Positions 42,302 to 51,038 of a stretch of 64,000 bases of DNA are shown here, one piece after another. Source of the DNA: an uncultured Pseudokineococcus sp. (GTDB taxonomy: Bacteria > Actinomycetota > Actinomycetes > Actinomycetales > Quadrisphaeraceae); contig NZ_CANMAA010000007.1 in assembly GCF_947495735.1 (NCBI RefSeq), positions 124,001 through 188,000 on the forward strand, in the 5' to 3' direction. The translations under genes were made by a program, and so were the position numbers. Within the stretch, counting starts at the first letter, position 1, and each line of letters starts with the position of its first letter. The notes under the pieces were generated by a model, which was given only the letters and a program-made list of their open reading frames with translations, made no database searches and was not told the DNA's origin.

Positions 42302-43550
42302 CTCCACCGCCTCCGCCGGACCGCTCGACGGGCACCGGCCCGACGGCGTCAGCGGCGCCGCCATCGACCTCGTGGGCGTGACGAAGTCCTACCCCGGGCA
42401 GGGCGGCGCGGCCGTGGACCGGATCAGCCTGCAGATCCCGGCCGGGGAGATCGTGATGCTCGTCGGGCCCTCCGGCTGCGGCAAGACCACGACCCTCAAG
42501 ATGATCAACCGCCTCATCGAGCCGACGAGCGGCACCATCACCATCGACGGCCGCGACGTCCTCTCCCTGGACGGCGACGAGCTCCGCCGGCAGATCGGCT
42601 ACGTCATCCAGGCGGGCGGCCTGTTCCCGCACATGAGCGTCGCCACGAACGTCGGCATCGTCCCCGGCATGCTCCGGTGGGAGAAGAAGCGGATCGCCGA
42701 GCGCACCGACGAGCTCCTCGAGCTCGTCGGGCTGGACCCGGCGAAGTACCGCGACCGATACCCCGGCGAGCTCTCCGGCGGGCAGCAGCAGCGCGTCGGC
42801 GTCGCCCGGGCGCTCGCGGCCGACCCGCCCGTCCTCCTCATGGACGAGCCGTTCGGGGCCGTGGACCCCATCACCCGCCAGCGGCTCCAGGACGAGCTCC
42901 TGCGGATCCAGGACGAGCTGCGCAAGACGATCGTGTGCGTCACCCACGACTTCGACGAGGCGGTCAAGCTCGGCGACCGGATCGTCGTCCTGGGCGAGGG
43001 GGCCCGCGTCGTCCAGTACGACACGCCCGCGCAGGTGCTGGCCCACCCCGCCGACCCCTTCGTGGAGGACTTCGTCGGCTCGGGCGCCGCGCTCAAGGCG
43101 CTGACCCTCACCCGGGTCGGGGAGCTCGAGGCCCTGCAGGAGACGACGACCGCGCGCGTCGGGGACGCCGTGGCCGACGTCGTGGCGCGCGCCCGGGCCG
43201 TCGGCGACGCCGCCGCGGTCGTCCTCGACGACCGCGGCCGGCCTCAGCGCTGGCCCTGGCTGCGCCAGCTGCAGGCCGAGGGCGACGTGGTCCTCGACCG
43301 CGTGGAGGACGTCCTCTCCGTCGACCGGCGGGCCACGCTCAACGCGGCCCTGGACGCCATGCTCGGGTCCCGCTACGGCGGGGTGGTCGTCACCGGGAAG
43401 AACGACGTCTACGAGGGCGTGCTCTTCCTGCAGACGGCCATCGACGCGGTCGCGACCACGCGGGGCGGCTCGGGCGACGACGGTCCGGTCCCCGTCGCCG
43501 GCAACGACGAGGACGCCGCTCGCGCGCTCGCCGGCGAGGGCGCGTCGTGA
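42294..43550 (+). CDS. Quaternary-amine ABC importer ATP-binding protein with CBS-like tail
   Basis: ATPase of the OpuBA/OpuCA type, 418 aa. Walker A GPSGCGKTTTLKMINRLIEP, the signature LSGGQQQRVGVARAL, Walker B LLMDEPFGAVDP and H-loop CVTHDFDEAVKLGD are intact. The C-terminal 140 residues resemble a CBS pair (RVGDAVADVVARARA, TLNAALDAMLGSRYGGVVV), which in OpuA senses ionic strength (established for that family). GTG start with AGGGGG upstream. It is coupled to the second permease by GTGA. Uptake is therefore probably osmotically gated. Confidence 0.94.
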   Translation: MPDSTASAGPLDGHRPDGVSGAAIDLVGVTKSYPGQGGAAVDRISLQIPAGEIVMLVGPSGCGKTTTLKMINRLIEPTSGTITIDGRDVLSLDGDELRRQIGYVIQAGGLFPHMSVATNVGIVPGMLRWEKKRIAERTDELLELVGLDPAKYRDRYPGELSGGQQQRVGVARALAADPPVLLMDEPFGAVDPITRQRLQDELLRIQDELRKTIVCVTHDFDEAVKLGDRIVVLGEGARVVQYDTPAQVLAHPADPFVEDFVGSGAALKALTLTRVGELEALQETTTARVGDAVADVVARARAVGDAAAVVLDDRGRPQRWPWLRQLQAEGDVVLDRVEDVLSVDRRATLNAALDAMLGSRYGGVVVTGKNDVYEGVLFLQTAIDAVATTRGGSGDDGPVPVAGNDEDAARALAGEGAS

Positions 43551-44365
43551 GCACGCCGGTGCAGGCCCAGGAGGGGCGGGTCCCGGGAGCGCGGACCCAG
43601 GGGGCACCCGCCGGGCGGGGGCGGGGCGGACGGCTCGGGCTGCGGCCGGGGCGGCGCCGGCTCGTCGTGCAGCCGCTCGCCGTCCTCGCCGCGCTCGGGC
43701 TCTTCGCCCTGTGGGTCGCGACCGGCGAGATCACCGGCACGGCCTCGGCGCTGCTCACGCCGGCGACGGTCGTCTCGCTGACCCTGGAGCACCTCGAGCT
43801 GACGCTCGTGGCGGCGGTGGTCGTGCTCCTCATCGGCATCCCCCTGGGGATCTTCCTCACCCGTCCCCGCACGCGCCGCCTCGCGGGCCCGGTCGTGCTG
43901 GTGGCGAACTTCGGCCAGGCGGCCCCGGCCATCGGCCTGGTCGTCCTGCTGGCGATCTGGCTGGGCGCCCAGTTCTCGACGGCCGTCGTGGCCCTCGTCG
44001 CCTACGGCGTGCTGCCCGTGCTCGCCGGCACCATCACCGGTCTGCAGGGCGTCGACCAGCGGCTCGTCGAGGCCGGCCGCGGGATGGGCATGACGACCGG
44101 GGCCGTGCTGCGCCGCGTCGAGCTGCCCCTCGCCGTGCCGGTGATGCTCTCCGGCGTCCGGACGGCGCTGGTGCTCCTCGTCGGCACGGCGACGCTGGCC
44201 GCCTTCATCAACGGCGGGGGGCTCGGCGAGCTCATCACCACCGGCATCACGCTCGACGACACCCTGCTGCTCGCGTCCGGCGCGGCGCTGGTCGCCCTGC
44301 TCGCGCTCCTCGTCGACTGGGCCGGGCGGGTCGTCGAGGAGGTCGCCCGCCCGCGCGGGCTGTGA
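43547..44365 (+). CDS. Quaternary-amine ABC importer permease (OpuBB/ProW type), second
   Basis: 272 aa, about six spans. The first 45 residues are Gly/Arg-rich cytoplasmic sequence, followed by LVVQPLAVLAALGLFALWVA. EAA loop: LVEAGRGMGMTTGAVLRRVE; then LPLAVPVMLSGVRTALVLLV and INGGGLGELITTGI. It is a paralogue of the first permease; together they form a heterodimeric channel with two copies of the ATPase. The GTG at 43547 overlaps the ATPase stop (GTGA). Confidence 0.93.
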   Translation: MSTPVQAQEGRVPGARTQGAPAGRGRGGRLGLRPGRRRLVVQPLAVLAALGLFALWVATGEITGTASALLTPATVVSLTLEHLELTLVAAVVVLLIGIPLGIFLTRPRTRRLAGPVVLVANFGQAAPAIGLVVLLAIWLGAQFSTAVVALVAYGVLPVLAGTITGLQGVDQRLVEAGRGMGMTTGAVLRRVELPLAVPVMLSGVRTALVLLVGTATLAAFINGGGLGELITTGITLDDTLLLASGAALVALLALLVDWAGRVVEEVARPRGL

Positions 44366-44430
44366 CCGCGGCACCCCCCGGGGCCGGCGCCCACGCCGGC
44401 ACGTCCGCCCGCAGAGACCGGAGACCTCCC

Positions 44431-45516
44431 ATGCGCACCTCCCCTCGCGCCCCCCACCGCGACGCCCTCCCCCGCGACGCCCTCCCCCGGGGCGAGCGCC
44501 GCACCGCCGGCCTCCGCCGGGCGAGGGCGACCGCGGTCGCCGTCGCCCTGGTCGCCGCGACGGCGTCCTGCGGCCTGCAGGGGGCCAACCAGTTCATCCC
44601 CGCCGCCGAGCCGGGCTCCATCGAGCCGGTCCCCGCGCTGGACGGCGTCGAGGTCGTCGTCTCCGGCAAGAGCTTCACCGAGCAGCTCATCCTCGCGAAG
44701 ATGCTGGCGATCTCCCTCGACGTGGCGGGCGCCGACGTCGTGGACACCTCCGGCATCCCCAGCAGCGTCTCGGCGCGGAGCTCGCTCGTGCAGGGCGACA
44801 GCGACGTCCAGTTCGAGTACACGGGCACCGCCTGGCTCACCTACCTGGGCCAGACCGAGACCATCCCGGACTCCCAGGAGCAGTACGAGGCGGTGCGCGA
44901 CCTCGACGCGGCGAACGGCGTGACGTGGCTGCCCCCGTCGCCGATGGAGAACGCCTACGCGTTCGCCATGGGCCCGGAGACGGCCGAGCGGCTCGGCATC
45001 ACGACGACGTCGCAGATCGCCGAGGTCCCGGTGGAGGAGCGCACCTTCTGCCTGGAGCCCGAGTTCCGCAGCCGCTCGGACGGGTTCGAGCCCCTGCTCG
45101 AGGCCTACGACCTGCCGCTGGGCTCCCCCGAGGGCGTCCCGCCCGACCAGGTGGGGATCTACGACCTCGGCGTCGTCTACTCCGAGACGGCCCGCGGCAC
45201 GTGCAGCTTCGGGGAGGTGTTCACGACCGACGGGCGCATCGCCTCGCTCGACCTCACGGTCCTCCAGGACGACCGCGAGTTCTTCCCCGCCTACAACGCG
45301 GCCCTCGTCTTCCACGCCGCCACCCTCGAGGCGCACCCCGAGATCGCCGACGTGCTGCAGCCGGTGAGCCAGGCGCTGAGCAACGACGTGCTCATCGAGC
45401 TCAACCGGCGCGTCGACGTCGACGGCGAGGACCCCGCCCTGGTGGCGCGCGACTGGCTGGCCTCCGAGGGCTTCGTCACGTGCGAGGGGTGCCCCACGGT
45501 CGACGACCGGTCCTGA
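44431..45516 (+). CDS. Quaternary-amine ABC importer substrate-binding lipoprotein (OpuBC/ProX type)
   Basis: Extracellular binding protein, 361 aa. An Arg-rich start is followed by a signal peptide ending in the lipobox-like ATASC (cysteine near residue 47). The mature domain begins VVVSGKSFTEQLILAKML, the standard OpuAC opening, with SSLVQGDSDVQFEYTGTAW, LPPSPMENAYAFAM and the ending VSQALSNDVLIELNRRVDVD. ATG at 44431; 65 bases after the permease. It completes the operon. The exact ligand (betaine, choline, carnitine or proline betaine) is not readable. Confidence 0.93.
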   Translation: MRTSPRAPHRDALPRDALPRGERRTAGLRRARATAVAVALVAATASCGLQGANQFIPAAEPGSIEPVPALDGVEVVVSGKSFTEQLILAKMLAISLDVAGADVVDTSGIPSSVSARSSLVQGDSDVQFEYTGTAWLTYLGQTETIPDSQEQYEAVRDLDAANGVTWLPPSPMENAYAFAMGPETAERLGITTTSQIAEVPVEERTFCLEPEFRSRSDGFEPLLEAYDLPLGSPEGVPPDQVGIYDLGVVYSETARGTCSFGEVFTTDGRIASLDLTVLQDDREFFPAYNAALVFHAATLEAHPEIADVLQPVSQALSNDVLIELNRRVDVDGEDPALVARDWLASEGFVTCEGCPTVDDRS

Positions 45517-45597
45517 CCGCCGCCCCTGACCGACGTCGGAGCCGCCCCCGGGCGGGGGTCCGACCGCCCCGGGGCGCGACCAGGCAGGATCGGGGCC

Positions 45598-46680
45598 GTG
45601 GACGACGCGACGCCCGACCTCGACCGCCCGCAGGCCCCCCTCGCCGGCCCTCCCGGTGTCACCCCCGGAGGCGCCGTGGACCTGCGCGGCCGCAGCTTCC
45701 TCAAGGAGCTGGACCACACGCCGCAGGAGTGGGCCGCCCTGCTCGACCTGGCCGCCCGGCTCAAGGCCGAGCGCCGCGCGGGCACGAGCAGGCGCCGCCT
45801 GGAGGGCCGCGCGATCGCGCTGCTCTTCGAGAAGTCGAGCACGCGCACCCGCGCGGCCTTCGAGCTGGCCGCGGCGGGCCAGGGCGCCACCACGACCTAC
45901 CTCGACCCGGCGGGCTCGCACCTCGGCTCCAAGGAGTCGGCGGAGGACACCGGGCGCGTGCTGGGCCGGCTCTTCGACGGCATCGAGTACCGCGGCGCCG
46001 CCCAGGCCACGGTGGAGCTCCTCGCCGAGGTCTCCGGGGTGCCCGTCTGGAACGGGCTCACCGACGAGTGGCACCCCACGCAGTCGCTGTGCGACGCGCT
46101 GACCATGACCGAGCGCTGCCCGCGCCCGCTGGCCGAGACGTCGTTCGCCTTCCTCGGGGACGGACGGGGCAACGTGGCCGCGTCCCTGCTGGCCATGGCC
46201 GCCCTCACCGGCATGGACGCGCGCGTCGTCGCCCCGCCGGAGCTGGCGCCCGCGCCCGAGGTGCTGGCGGCGGCGCGCGCCGTCGCGGACGGCACGGGAG
46301 CCCGCCTGAGCGTCACCTCCGACGTCGAGGAGGGGGTGCGCGGCGTCGACGTCGTGCACACCGACGTGTGGGTCTCCCTCGGCGAGCCGGAGAGCACCTG
46401 GGACGAGCGGGTCCCCCTGCTGCGGCCCTACCGGGTGGACGCCGGGGTGATGGCCGCCACCGGCAACCCCGACTCCCTCTTCATGCACTGCCTGCCCGCC
46501 TTCCACGACCTGGAGACCTCGGTGGGGCGCGCCGTCCACGCGCGCTACGGCCTGGAGGAGATGGAGGTCACCGACGAGGTGTTCCGGGGGCCGGCGTCCG
46601 TGGTCTGGGACCAGGCCGAGAACCGCCGCCACACCATCGAGGCCGTCCTCGTCGCCACCCTCGCCGGGCTCGACGCGTAG
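45598..46680 (+). CDS. argF: Ornithine carbamoyltransferase
   Basis: Makes citrulline from ornithine and carbamoyl phosphate (or the reverse in the catabolic form), 360 aa. Carbamoyl-phosphate site EKSSTRTR, the [11 protein letters not shown] motif and the ornithine-loop sequence [10 protein letters not shown] are all intact. The HPTQ type and the length are like E. coli ArgF/ArgI and ArcB rather than the roughly 310-residue HPCQ form I associate with actinomycete arginine clusters, and no other arg or arc genes flank it. The N-terminal 35 residues are Pro/Gly-rich, so the GTG at 45598 may be slightly early. Probably a second, possibly catabolic, enzyme. Confidence 0.9.
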   Translation: MDDATPDLDRPQAPLAGPPGVTPGGAVDLRGRSFLKELDHTPQEWAALLDLAARLKAERRAGTSRRRLEGRAIALLFEKSSTRTRAAFELAAAGQGATTTYLDPAGSHLGSKESAEDTGRVLGRLFDGIEYRGAAQATVELLAEVSGVPVWNGLTDEWHPTQSLCDALTMTERCPRPLAETSFAFLGDGRGNVAASLLAMAALTGMDARVVAPPELAPAPEVLAAARAVADGTGARLSVTSDVEEGVRGVDVVHTDVWVSLGEPESTWDERVPLLRPYRVDAGVMAATGNPDSLFMHCLPAFHDLETSVGRAVHARYGLEEMEVTDEVFRGPASVVWDQAENRRHTIEAVLVATLAGLDA

Positions 46681-46727
46681 CGGCGCACCGGGCGTCCATC
46701 GGCCGCTCGCGTCGGGCGACGCGCCCG

Positions 46728-46756
46728 CTCGGGCCCCGCGTCGTCGGGCGCCCGAG
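46728..46756 (+). terminator. Possible terminator after ornithine carbamoyltransferase
   Basis: CTCGGGC pairs with GCCCGAG across a 15-base loop, 48 bases past the stop. Weak. Confidence 0.35.
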
Positions 46757-46926
46757 GTCCCGCAGCGCGTAGGGTCGCGGCCGAGCACTCTGCGTGCACC
46801 GGTCCGACGGGCTCCCGCCCGGCGGCCGAGCAAGACCAGCACCACCCACCGACTCGGGCGCGCGGTCCGCCGGCGCCCGAGACCACCGACCCGGCCGAGC
46901 CGCCGGGCCAGACCTGGAGGTACCGC

Positions 46927-47214
46927 GTGTCCATGAACCGCAGCCAGCTCGTGCAGAAGATCAGCGACAAGATCGACGGCGACCTGTCGCAGAGCGACGT
47001 CGACAAGGTCATCGGCGGCTTCGCCGACGTCCTGATCGAGGCCGTCTCGCAGGGCGAGGGCGTGCAGATCCAGGGCCTGCTCACCGTGGAGACCGTCGAG
47101 CGCGCCGCCCGCCAGGGCCGCAACCCCCGCACCGGTGAGTCCATCGAGATCGCCGCGACCACCGGCGTCAGCATCAAGGCCGGCAGCAAGCTGAAGGCCG
47201 CCGCCAAGAGCTGA
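46927..47214 (+). CDS. hup: HU-family nucleoid DNA-binding protein
   Basis: Dimeric histone-like protein that bends and compacts DNA, 95 aa, a full-length classic HU without the Lys-rich tail of mycobacterial HupB. Features: NRSQLVQKISDKI helix, DVDKVIGGFADVLIEAVSQG, and the DNA-binding arm RQGRNPRTGESIEI ending in KAGSKLKAAAK. The GTG at 46927 is chosen because GGAGG lies seven bases upstream; an internal ATG at 46933 is less well placed. A strong terminator follows. It probably has its own promoter in the 246-base upstream gap. Confidence 0.96.
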   Translation: MSMNRSQLVQKISDKIDGDLSQSDVDKVIGGFADVLIEAVSQGEGVQIQGLLTVETVERAARQGRNPRTGESIEIAATTGVSIKAGSKLKAAAKS

Positions 47215-47250
47215 CCCGCTCTCAGCGCACCTCGGCCCTCGCGGGCCGCT

Positions 47251-47290
47251 CGACGGCGCCCGTCACCGCTCGCGGTGGCGGGCGCCGTCG
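47251..47290 (+). terminator. Terminator after the HU gene
   Basis: 18-bp stem with one mismatch (47251-47268 with 47273-47290, CGACGGCGCCCGTCACCG) and a CTCG tetraloop, 37 bases after the stop. Confidence 0.85.
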
Positions 47291-47449
47291 CGTGCGGCGG
47301 GGGCCGTCGCGCGCAGGGGGGCCGTCGGGTGCCGTGGGTCCTCGCCGCGCGCGGCGTGTCGGCCGGGCGAGGACTACCCGTCTGGCTCATCCTGGGGTGA
47401 CAGACCGTCACCGACGGACACGCCACCGGCTCGAGGAGCGTCCTCCCCC

Positions 47450-48346
47450 GTGCTCCCCTCCCCCGCGCGCAGGACCCCGCGGCACGGCGCGCCCCGACCG
47501 AGCGCGACGACGGTCCCAGCCCTGCGCGTGCGCCCCGCCGAGCCCGGCGACCTGGCCGTCACCGCTCGCTGGCAGTGCCAGCACCTGCCCCACGGCTTCT
47601 TCCCCGGGCTGGGAGAGCGCTTCGTCGCGCGCTGGCACGACACGCACCGCGACGCCCCGCACGGGACGGCCCTGGTCGCCGAGCTCGTCGACGCCGAGGG
47701 ACCGGTCTCCGTCGGCTTCCTGGTCGGGGCGAGCGACCAGGCCGCGCACGTCGAGGACGTCCTCGCCCGGCACCGCTGGGCGCTGCTGCGCGCGGGAGCC
47801 GTGGCGCTGCTGGCCCGCCCCGCCACCGCGGTCCGGTTCGCGAGGACCCGCGCCCGCCCGTACGCCCGGCGCCTGCTCGCCAGCTCACGGGGCGGCGACG
47901 TCCCGACCGCCCCCGCCCCCGACGTCGGCCCCGTGACGCCCGTCGCCGTCGTCTCCGCCGTCGTGGTCGACCCGGCGGCGCGGGGGGCCGGCGTCGGCGA
48001 GGCCCTCCTCGCCGCCTTCTGCGAGCGCGCGCGGGCGGCGGGGACCCCGGTGGCCGAGCTGGTCACCCGGGCCGACGGCGGTGCGGCCGCCTTCTACGAG
48101 CGGCTGGGCTGGCAGCGCGTGGCCGACCGCACGAGCCGCGACGGCGCCCGGGTGCTCACCTACCGCCTCGACCTGGGGAGCACCGCCGCGGAGCCCCGGG
48201 GGCGGACGACCTCCGGGCCGCGCCTGGAGGTGCGACGCGAGGGCGGCGACCTCGCGGGGGTGGTGCGCGCCACCGCCGCCGACGCCCGGGTGGGTGCCAC
48301 CCCGTCGCGCGAGGCGGAGCGGTCGGCCCGCACCAGCGGCGCGTGA
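47450..48346 (+). CDS. GNAT-family acetyltransferase, long form
   Basis: 298 aa. The acetyl-CoA site is VSAVVVDPAARGAGVGEALL, then ELVTRADGGAAAFYERLGWQ, the usual GNAT end. The N-part begins LRVRPAEPGDLAVTARWQCQ with HLPHGFFPGLGERFVARWHD, a pattern seen in uncharacterised actinomycete GNATs. An insertion of roughly 60 residues (LRAGAVALLARPATAVRFARTRARPYARRL) and an Arg-rich tail of about 55 residues are unusual. The GTG at 47450 is uncertain because its ribosome site is distant. It overlaps the next gene by GTGA. Confidence 0.8.
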   Translation: MLPSPARRTPRHGAPRPSATTVPALRVRPAEPGDLAVTARWQCQHLPHGFFPGLGERFVARWHDTHRDAPHGTALVAELVDAEGPVSVGFLVGASDQAAHVEDVLARHRWALLRAGAVALLARPATAVRFARTRARPYARRLLASSRGGDVPTAPAPDVGPVTPVAVVSAVVVDPAARGAGVGEALLAAFCERARAAGTPVAELVTRADGGAAAFYERLGWQRVADRTSRDGARVLTYRLDLGSTAAEPRGRTTSGPRLEVRREGGDLAGVVRATAADARVGATPSREAERSARTSGA

Positions 48347-49452
48347 GCCCCGCGGCCTCCCGCGCCGCGGACGGCGCGCGCACGACCCGCGGTCTCGCCT
48401 GCGCGCTCGCGCTCGCCGCGGCCGCCGCCCTCGTGGCCTGCAGCCCCGCACCCACCGCGGGAGCGGGCGCTCCCAGCAGCACGGCCGTGGCCTCGTCCGG
48501 CGCGCCGCCGGCGCCTGCGCTGGAGGTCCCGCCCGTCGAGGCGCCGCCCGTCCCCGCGCCCTGGGAGCCCGGGCCCGGGGAGGTGCAGCCGGAGGTCAAG
48601 ACGGCGGCCGCCCGCGCCGTCGAGGTGGCCGGCACCTGGGACGAGGCCGCGACCGCCGCCGCCGGCGGGTCCCCCTCGGGGGGCGACGGCGAGAGCCTGC
48701 TCGAGCGCCTGGACGCCGCCGGGCTGCTCGCCCCCGACGTCGACCGCGCCGCCCTCGCCGCGGCCCTGGGGCCGCTGGCCTCGCCCGCCTCGGCGGCAGC
48801 CGCCGCGGAGGTCCTCTACCCGCAGTACGGCGGGCTGACCGCCAGGGCCGCGAGCGTCATGGTCGCCGCCCGCCAGGAGCTGCGCGGGCCGCGCGGCGCG
48901 GCGTCCTCCCGCGGCACCACCCTCGACGTGCGCCTGGCGCCCTCCCCCGACGGGGACTGGCGCGTCACCGGGGTCGTCCCGGCAGCGCCCCGACCGCCCG
49001 ACGGCGCGCCCAGCGCGCTCGGCGAGCAGGTGCTCGCCTCGCCCCGCGTCGAGCTGCCCGAGGACGCGGCGGCGGACGTGCGCCAGGGCGTCGTCGCGGA
49101 CGACGCCCTGGCGGTGCTCCTGCGGCTCGCCGAGCAGCACGAGGTGGCGGTCTCCGTCTTCCGGACCGGGCACCCCGCCGAGGTCTTCGGCACCGACCGG
49201 CTCTCCAACCACACCCGCGGCCGCGCCGTCGACGTCTGGCGCCTCGACGGCCGCCTGGTCGTCGACCCCGCCGCGCGGGGGGTCGCCGTCGCGGCCATGC
49301 GCGCGGCCGGGGCCGCCGGCGCCACGGAGGTGGGCGGGCCCGTCGACCTCGACGCCGGCCCCGGCGGGGGCTTCTTCAGCGACGCCCTGCACGCCGACCA
49401 CCTGCACATCGGCCTGACCCCGGGCGAGGAGCCCATCGGGCCGCCCCGCTGA
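48343..49452 (+). CDS. M15-like (D-Ala-D-Ala carboxypeptidase-type) lipoprotein
   Basis: Exported lipoprotein, 369 aa. The signal peptide ends in the lipobox LVAC near residue 31. A Pro/Ala-rich linker (about 35-80) and an Ala-rich helical region of unknown role (about 85-220) follow. The C-terminal 110 residues carry the zinc-peptidase pattern SNHTRGRAVDVWRL and DALHADHLHIG, the His/Asp/His ligands of the M15_4-like peptidoglycan peptidase group. It probably acts on cell-wall peptides, but the family also has resuscitation or lysin-like roles. GTG start overlaps the acetyltransferase stop (GTGA). Its 3' end abuts repeat array B. Confidence 0.8.
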   Translation: MSPAASRAADGARTTRGLACALALAAAAALVACSPAPTAGAGAPSSTAVASSGAPPAPALEVPPVEAPPVPAPWEPGPGEVQPEVKTAAARAVEVAGTWDEAATAAAGGSPSGGDGESLLERLDAAGLLAPDVDRAALAAALGPLASPASAAAAAEVLYPQYGGLTARAASVMVAARQELRGPRGAASSRGTTLDVRLAPSPDGDWRVTGVVPAAPRPPDGAPSALGEQVLASPRVELPEDAAADVRQGVVADDALAVLLRLAEQHEVAVSVFRTGHPAEVFGTDRLSNHTRGRAVDVWRLDGRLVVDPAARGVAVAAMRAAGAAGATEVGGPVDLDAGPGGGFFSDALHADHLHIGLTPGEEPIGPPR

Positions 49453-49812
49453 CGGGAGGGATCGCCGCCCGGCGGCACGTCCCCCGGCACCCTGACGACA
49501 CCTCGCCGCCCAGCGGCGCGGTTCCCGGCACTGTGACGCCACCTCGCCGTCCAGCGGCGCGGTTCCCGGCACTGTGACGACATCTCGCCAGCCACAGACG
49601 CGATCCCCGGCACTGTGACGACATCTCGCCGCCCACCGACGCGATCCCCGGCACTGTGACGACACCTCGCCGCCCAGCGGCGCGGTTCCCGGCACTGTGA
49701 CGACACCTCGCCGCCCAGCGGCGCGGTTCCCGGCACTGTGACGACACCTCGCCGTCCAGCGGCGCGGTTCCCGGCACTGTGACGACATCTCGCCGAGCGG
49801 GGACGCGGGAGG
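49453..49812. repeat. Tandem repeat array B, exact 41-bp period, convergent junction
   Basis: Units start at 49486, 49527, 49568, 49609, 49650, 49691, 49732 and 49773, each 41 bases apart, preceded by a degenerate partial unit that begins at the lipoprotein stop. Consensus: GGCACTGTGACGACACCTCG then CCGCCCAGCGGCGCGGTTCCC. The second half can fold (CGCCG/CGGCG). Some units are identical, others differ by a few bases. It fills the whole gap between two facing stop codons; no gene is seen in it. Same family as arrays A and C. Confidence 0.92.
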
Positions 49813-50412
49813 TCAGAGGCGGCGCACGAGCCGGACCTCGTCGCGGTCGTCGCCGGGGCCCACCCGGAGCGCGCCGGGGTGGCGCCCGACGACCACGTAC
49901 CCGGCCCGCTCGTAGAACGGCTGCAGCCCCTGGCCGTCCCGGACGGCGAGGGACAGCTGCTCGAGGCCGAGGTCGCGGGCGGCGTCGTGGACGGCCTCCA
50001 GCAGGCGGCGCCCCACACCGCGGCCCTGCAGGTGCGGGGCCACCATCAGCCGCCCCACCGTGCGCCAGTGCGCGGTGATGGCGCTGCCCCCGCTCGCCAG
50101 GACCGCCATGCCGACGGCCCGGCGCCCGCCCCCGTCCTGCTCCTCGAGGACGACGAGCGCGTCGGCGCCGGCGCGCACGCGCTGCAGCGCGGCGTCGAGC
50201 GCGACCGCCACCGCGGCCGGGTCCACGGGGGGCACGAAGCCGACGCTGCCGCCCGCCTCAGAGACCTCCACCCACGTGCGCAGCAGGTCCTCGCGCAGGG
50301 CGGGGTCCTCGGCGCTGCCGGCGCCGACGACGCGCGTCGTGAGCACCGCCCCGCCGTCGGCGGGGGCGCCGCTGCCGGGTGGTCGTGCCGTCCGCTCGCC
50401 CGTCGTGCTCAC
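49813..50412 (-). CDS. GNAT-family N-acetyltransferase
   Basis: 199 aa. Acetyl-CoA site GRLMVAPHLQGRGVGRRLLE (V-x3-Q-G-R-G-V-G), followed by LSLAVRDGQGLQPFYERAGY and a basic C-terminus. The first 30 residues are Ala/Gly-rich. Substrate unknown. ATG at 50412. Convergent with the M15-like lipoprotein gene across array B and divergent from the NTF2-like gene (110 bases). Confidence 0.88.
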   Translation of the reverse strand: MSTTGERTARPPGSGAPADGGAVLTTRVVGAGSAEDPALREDLLRTWVEVSEAGGSVGFVPPVDPAAVAVALDAALQRVRAGADALVVLEEQDGGGRRAVGMAVLASGGSAITAHWRTVGRLMVAPHLQGRGVGRRLLEAVHDAARDLGLEQLSLAVRDGQGLQPFYERAGYVVVGRHPGALRVGPGDDRDEVRLVRRL

Positions 50413-50522
50413 CGCGCGATCGTCCCAGAGCGCGCGCCTGGTCCCGCCGGGGTCCGTGCCGGCGGAGGGACCACCGGGGCCCGCGCAGGCAGGCCGGAGG
50501 ACGGAGCGGTCACCATGGCCGG

Positions 50523-50900
50523 GTGGACGCGCGGGAGCTGGACGAGGTCGTCGCCCTGGAGCGCGAGCTGCTCGAGCCGGTGGTCCGGGGCTGCCGGCAG
50601 CGCCTCGAGGCGCTCCTCGACGAGGACTTCACCGAGGTCGGGGCCTCGGGGAGAAGCTGGACGCGGGCCTCGGTCGTCGAGGCCCTGCTCGCCGAGCGCG
50701 CCGCCGGGCCCGCACCCCTCGACGACGTGCGGGCGGTGGCGCTGGGCGAGGAGGTCGTCCTCGTCACGTACCTGTCCGACCGCCCGACCAGGCCGGTGCG
50801 GCGCAGCTCGGTGTGGCACCGCCGCGACCGCGCGTGGCGGCTGCGCCACCACCAGGGCACGCCCCTCCCACCGCCCCCGGACCGCGGCGGCGCCGCGTGA
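50523..50900 (+). CDS. NTF2-like/DUF4440 family protein
   Basis: 125 aa alpha+beta-cone protein. ALERELLEPVVRGCRQRLEA followed by LLDEDFTEVGASGRSWTRAS is the standard opening of DUF4440/SnoaL-like folds (the FxExGxxGxxW motif); the end RSSVWHRRDRAWRLRHHQGT is also typical. The fold binds small ligands or subunits; no catalytic assignment is possible. GTG start at 50523, since the reading frame upstream is not sensible. Its stop is 42 bases before a 15-bp tandem array shared with the aquaporin 3' side. Confidence 0.8.
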   Translation: MDARELDEVVALERELLEPVVRGCRQRLEALLDEDFTEVGASGRSWTRASVVEALLAERAAGPAPLDDVRAVALGEEVVLVTYLSDRPTRPVRRSSVWHRRDRAWRLRHHQGTPLPPPPDRGGAA

Positions 50901-50942
50901 GCGGCGGCCGCGCCGGGGGCGACCGGCGAGGGCCGGCCCGGT

Positions 50943-51017
50943 GGGGGCCGGCTCAGCGGGGGCCGGCTCAGCGGGGGCCGGCTCAGCGGGGGCCGGCTCA
51001 GCGGGGGCCGGCTCAGC
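50943..51017. repeat. 15-bp tandem array, five units, convergent junction
   Basis: GGGGGCCGGCTCAGC repeats exactly at 50943, 50958, 50973, 50988 and 51003. It lies between the facing stops of the NTF2-like gene (50900) and the aquaporin gene (51039). The unit contains the palindrome GCCGGC. It is unrelated in sequence to the 41-bp family. Confidence 0.9.
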
Positions 51018-51038
51018 GGCGGGACAGCTGCTCGGGGG

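Noticed and set aside
49453-49812. CRISPR array
   Set aside because: The units are contiguous 41-mers that are similar over their whole length. There are no unique spacers between short repeats and no cas genes in the window.
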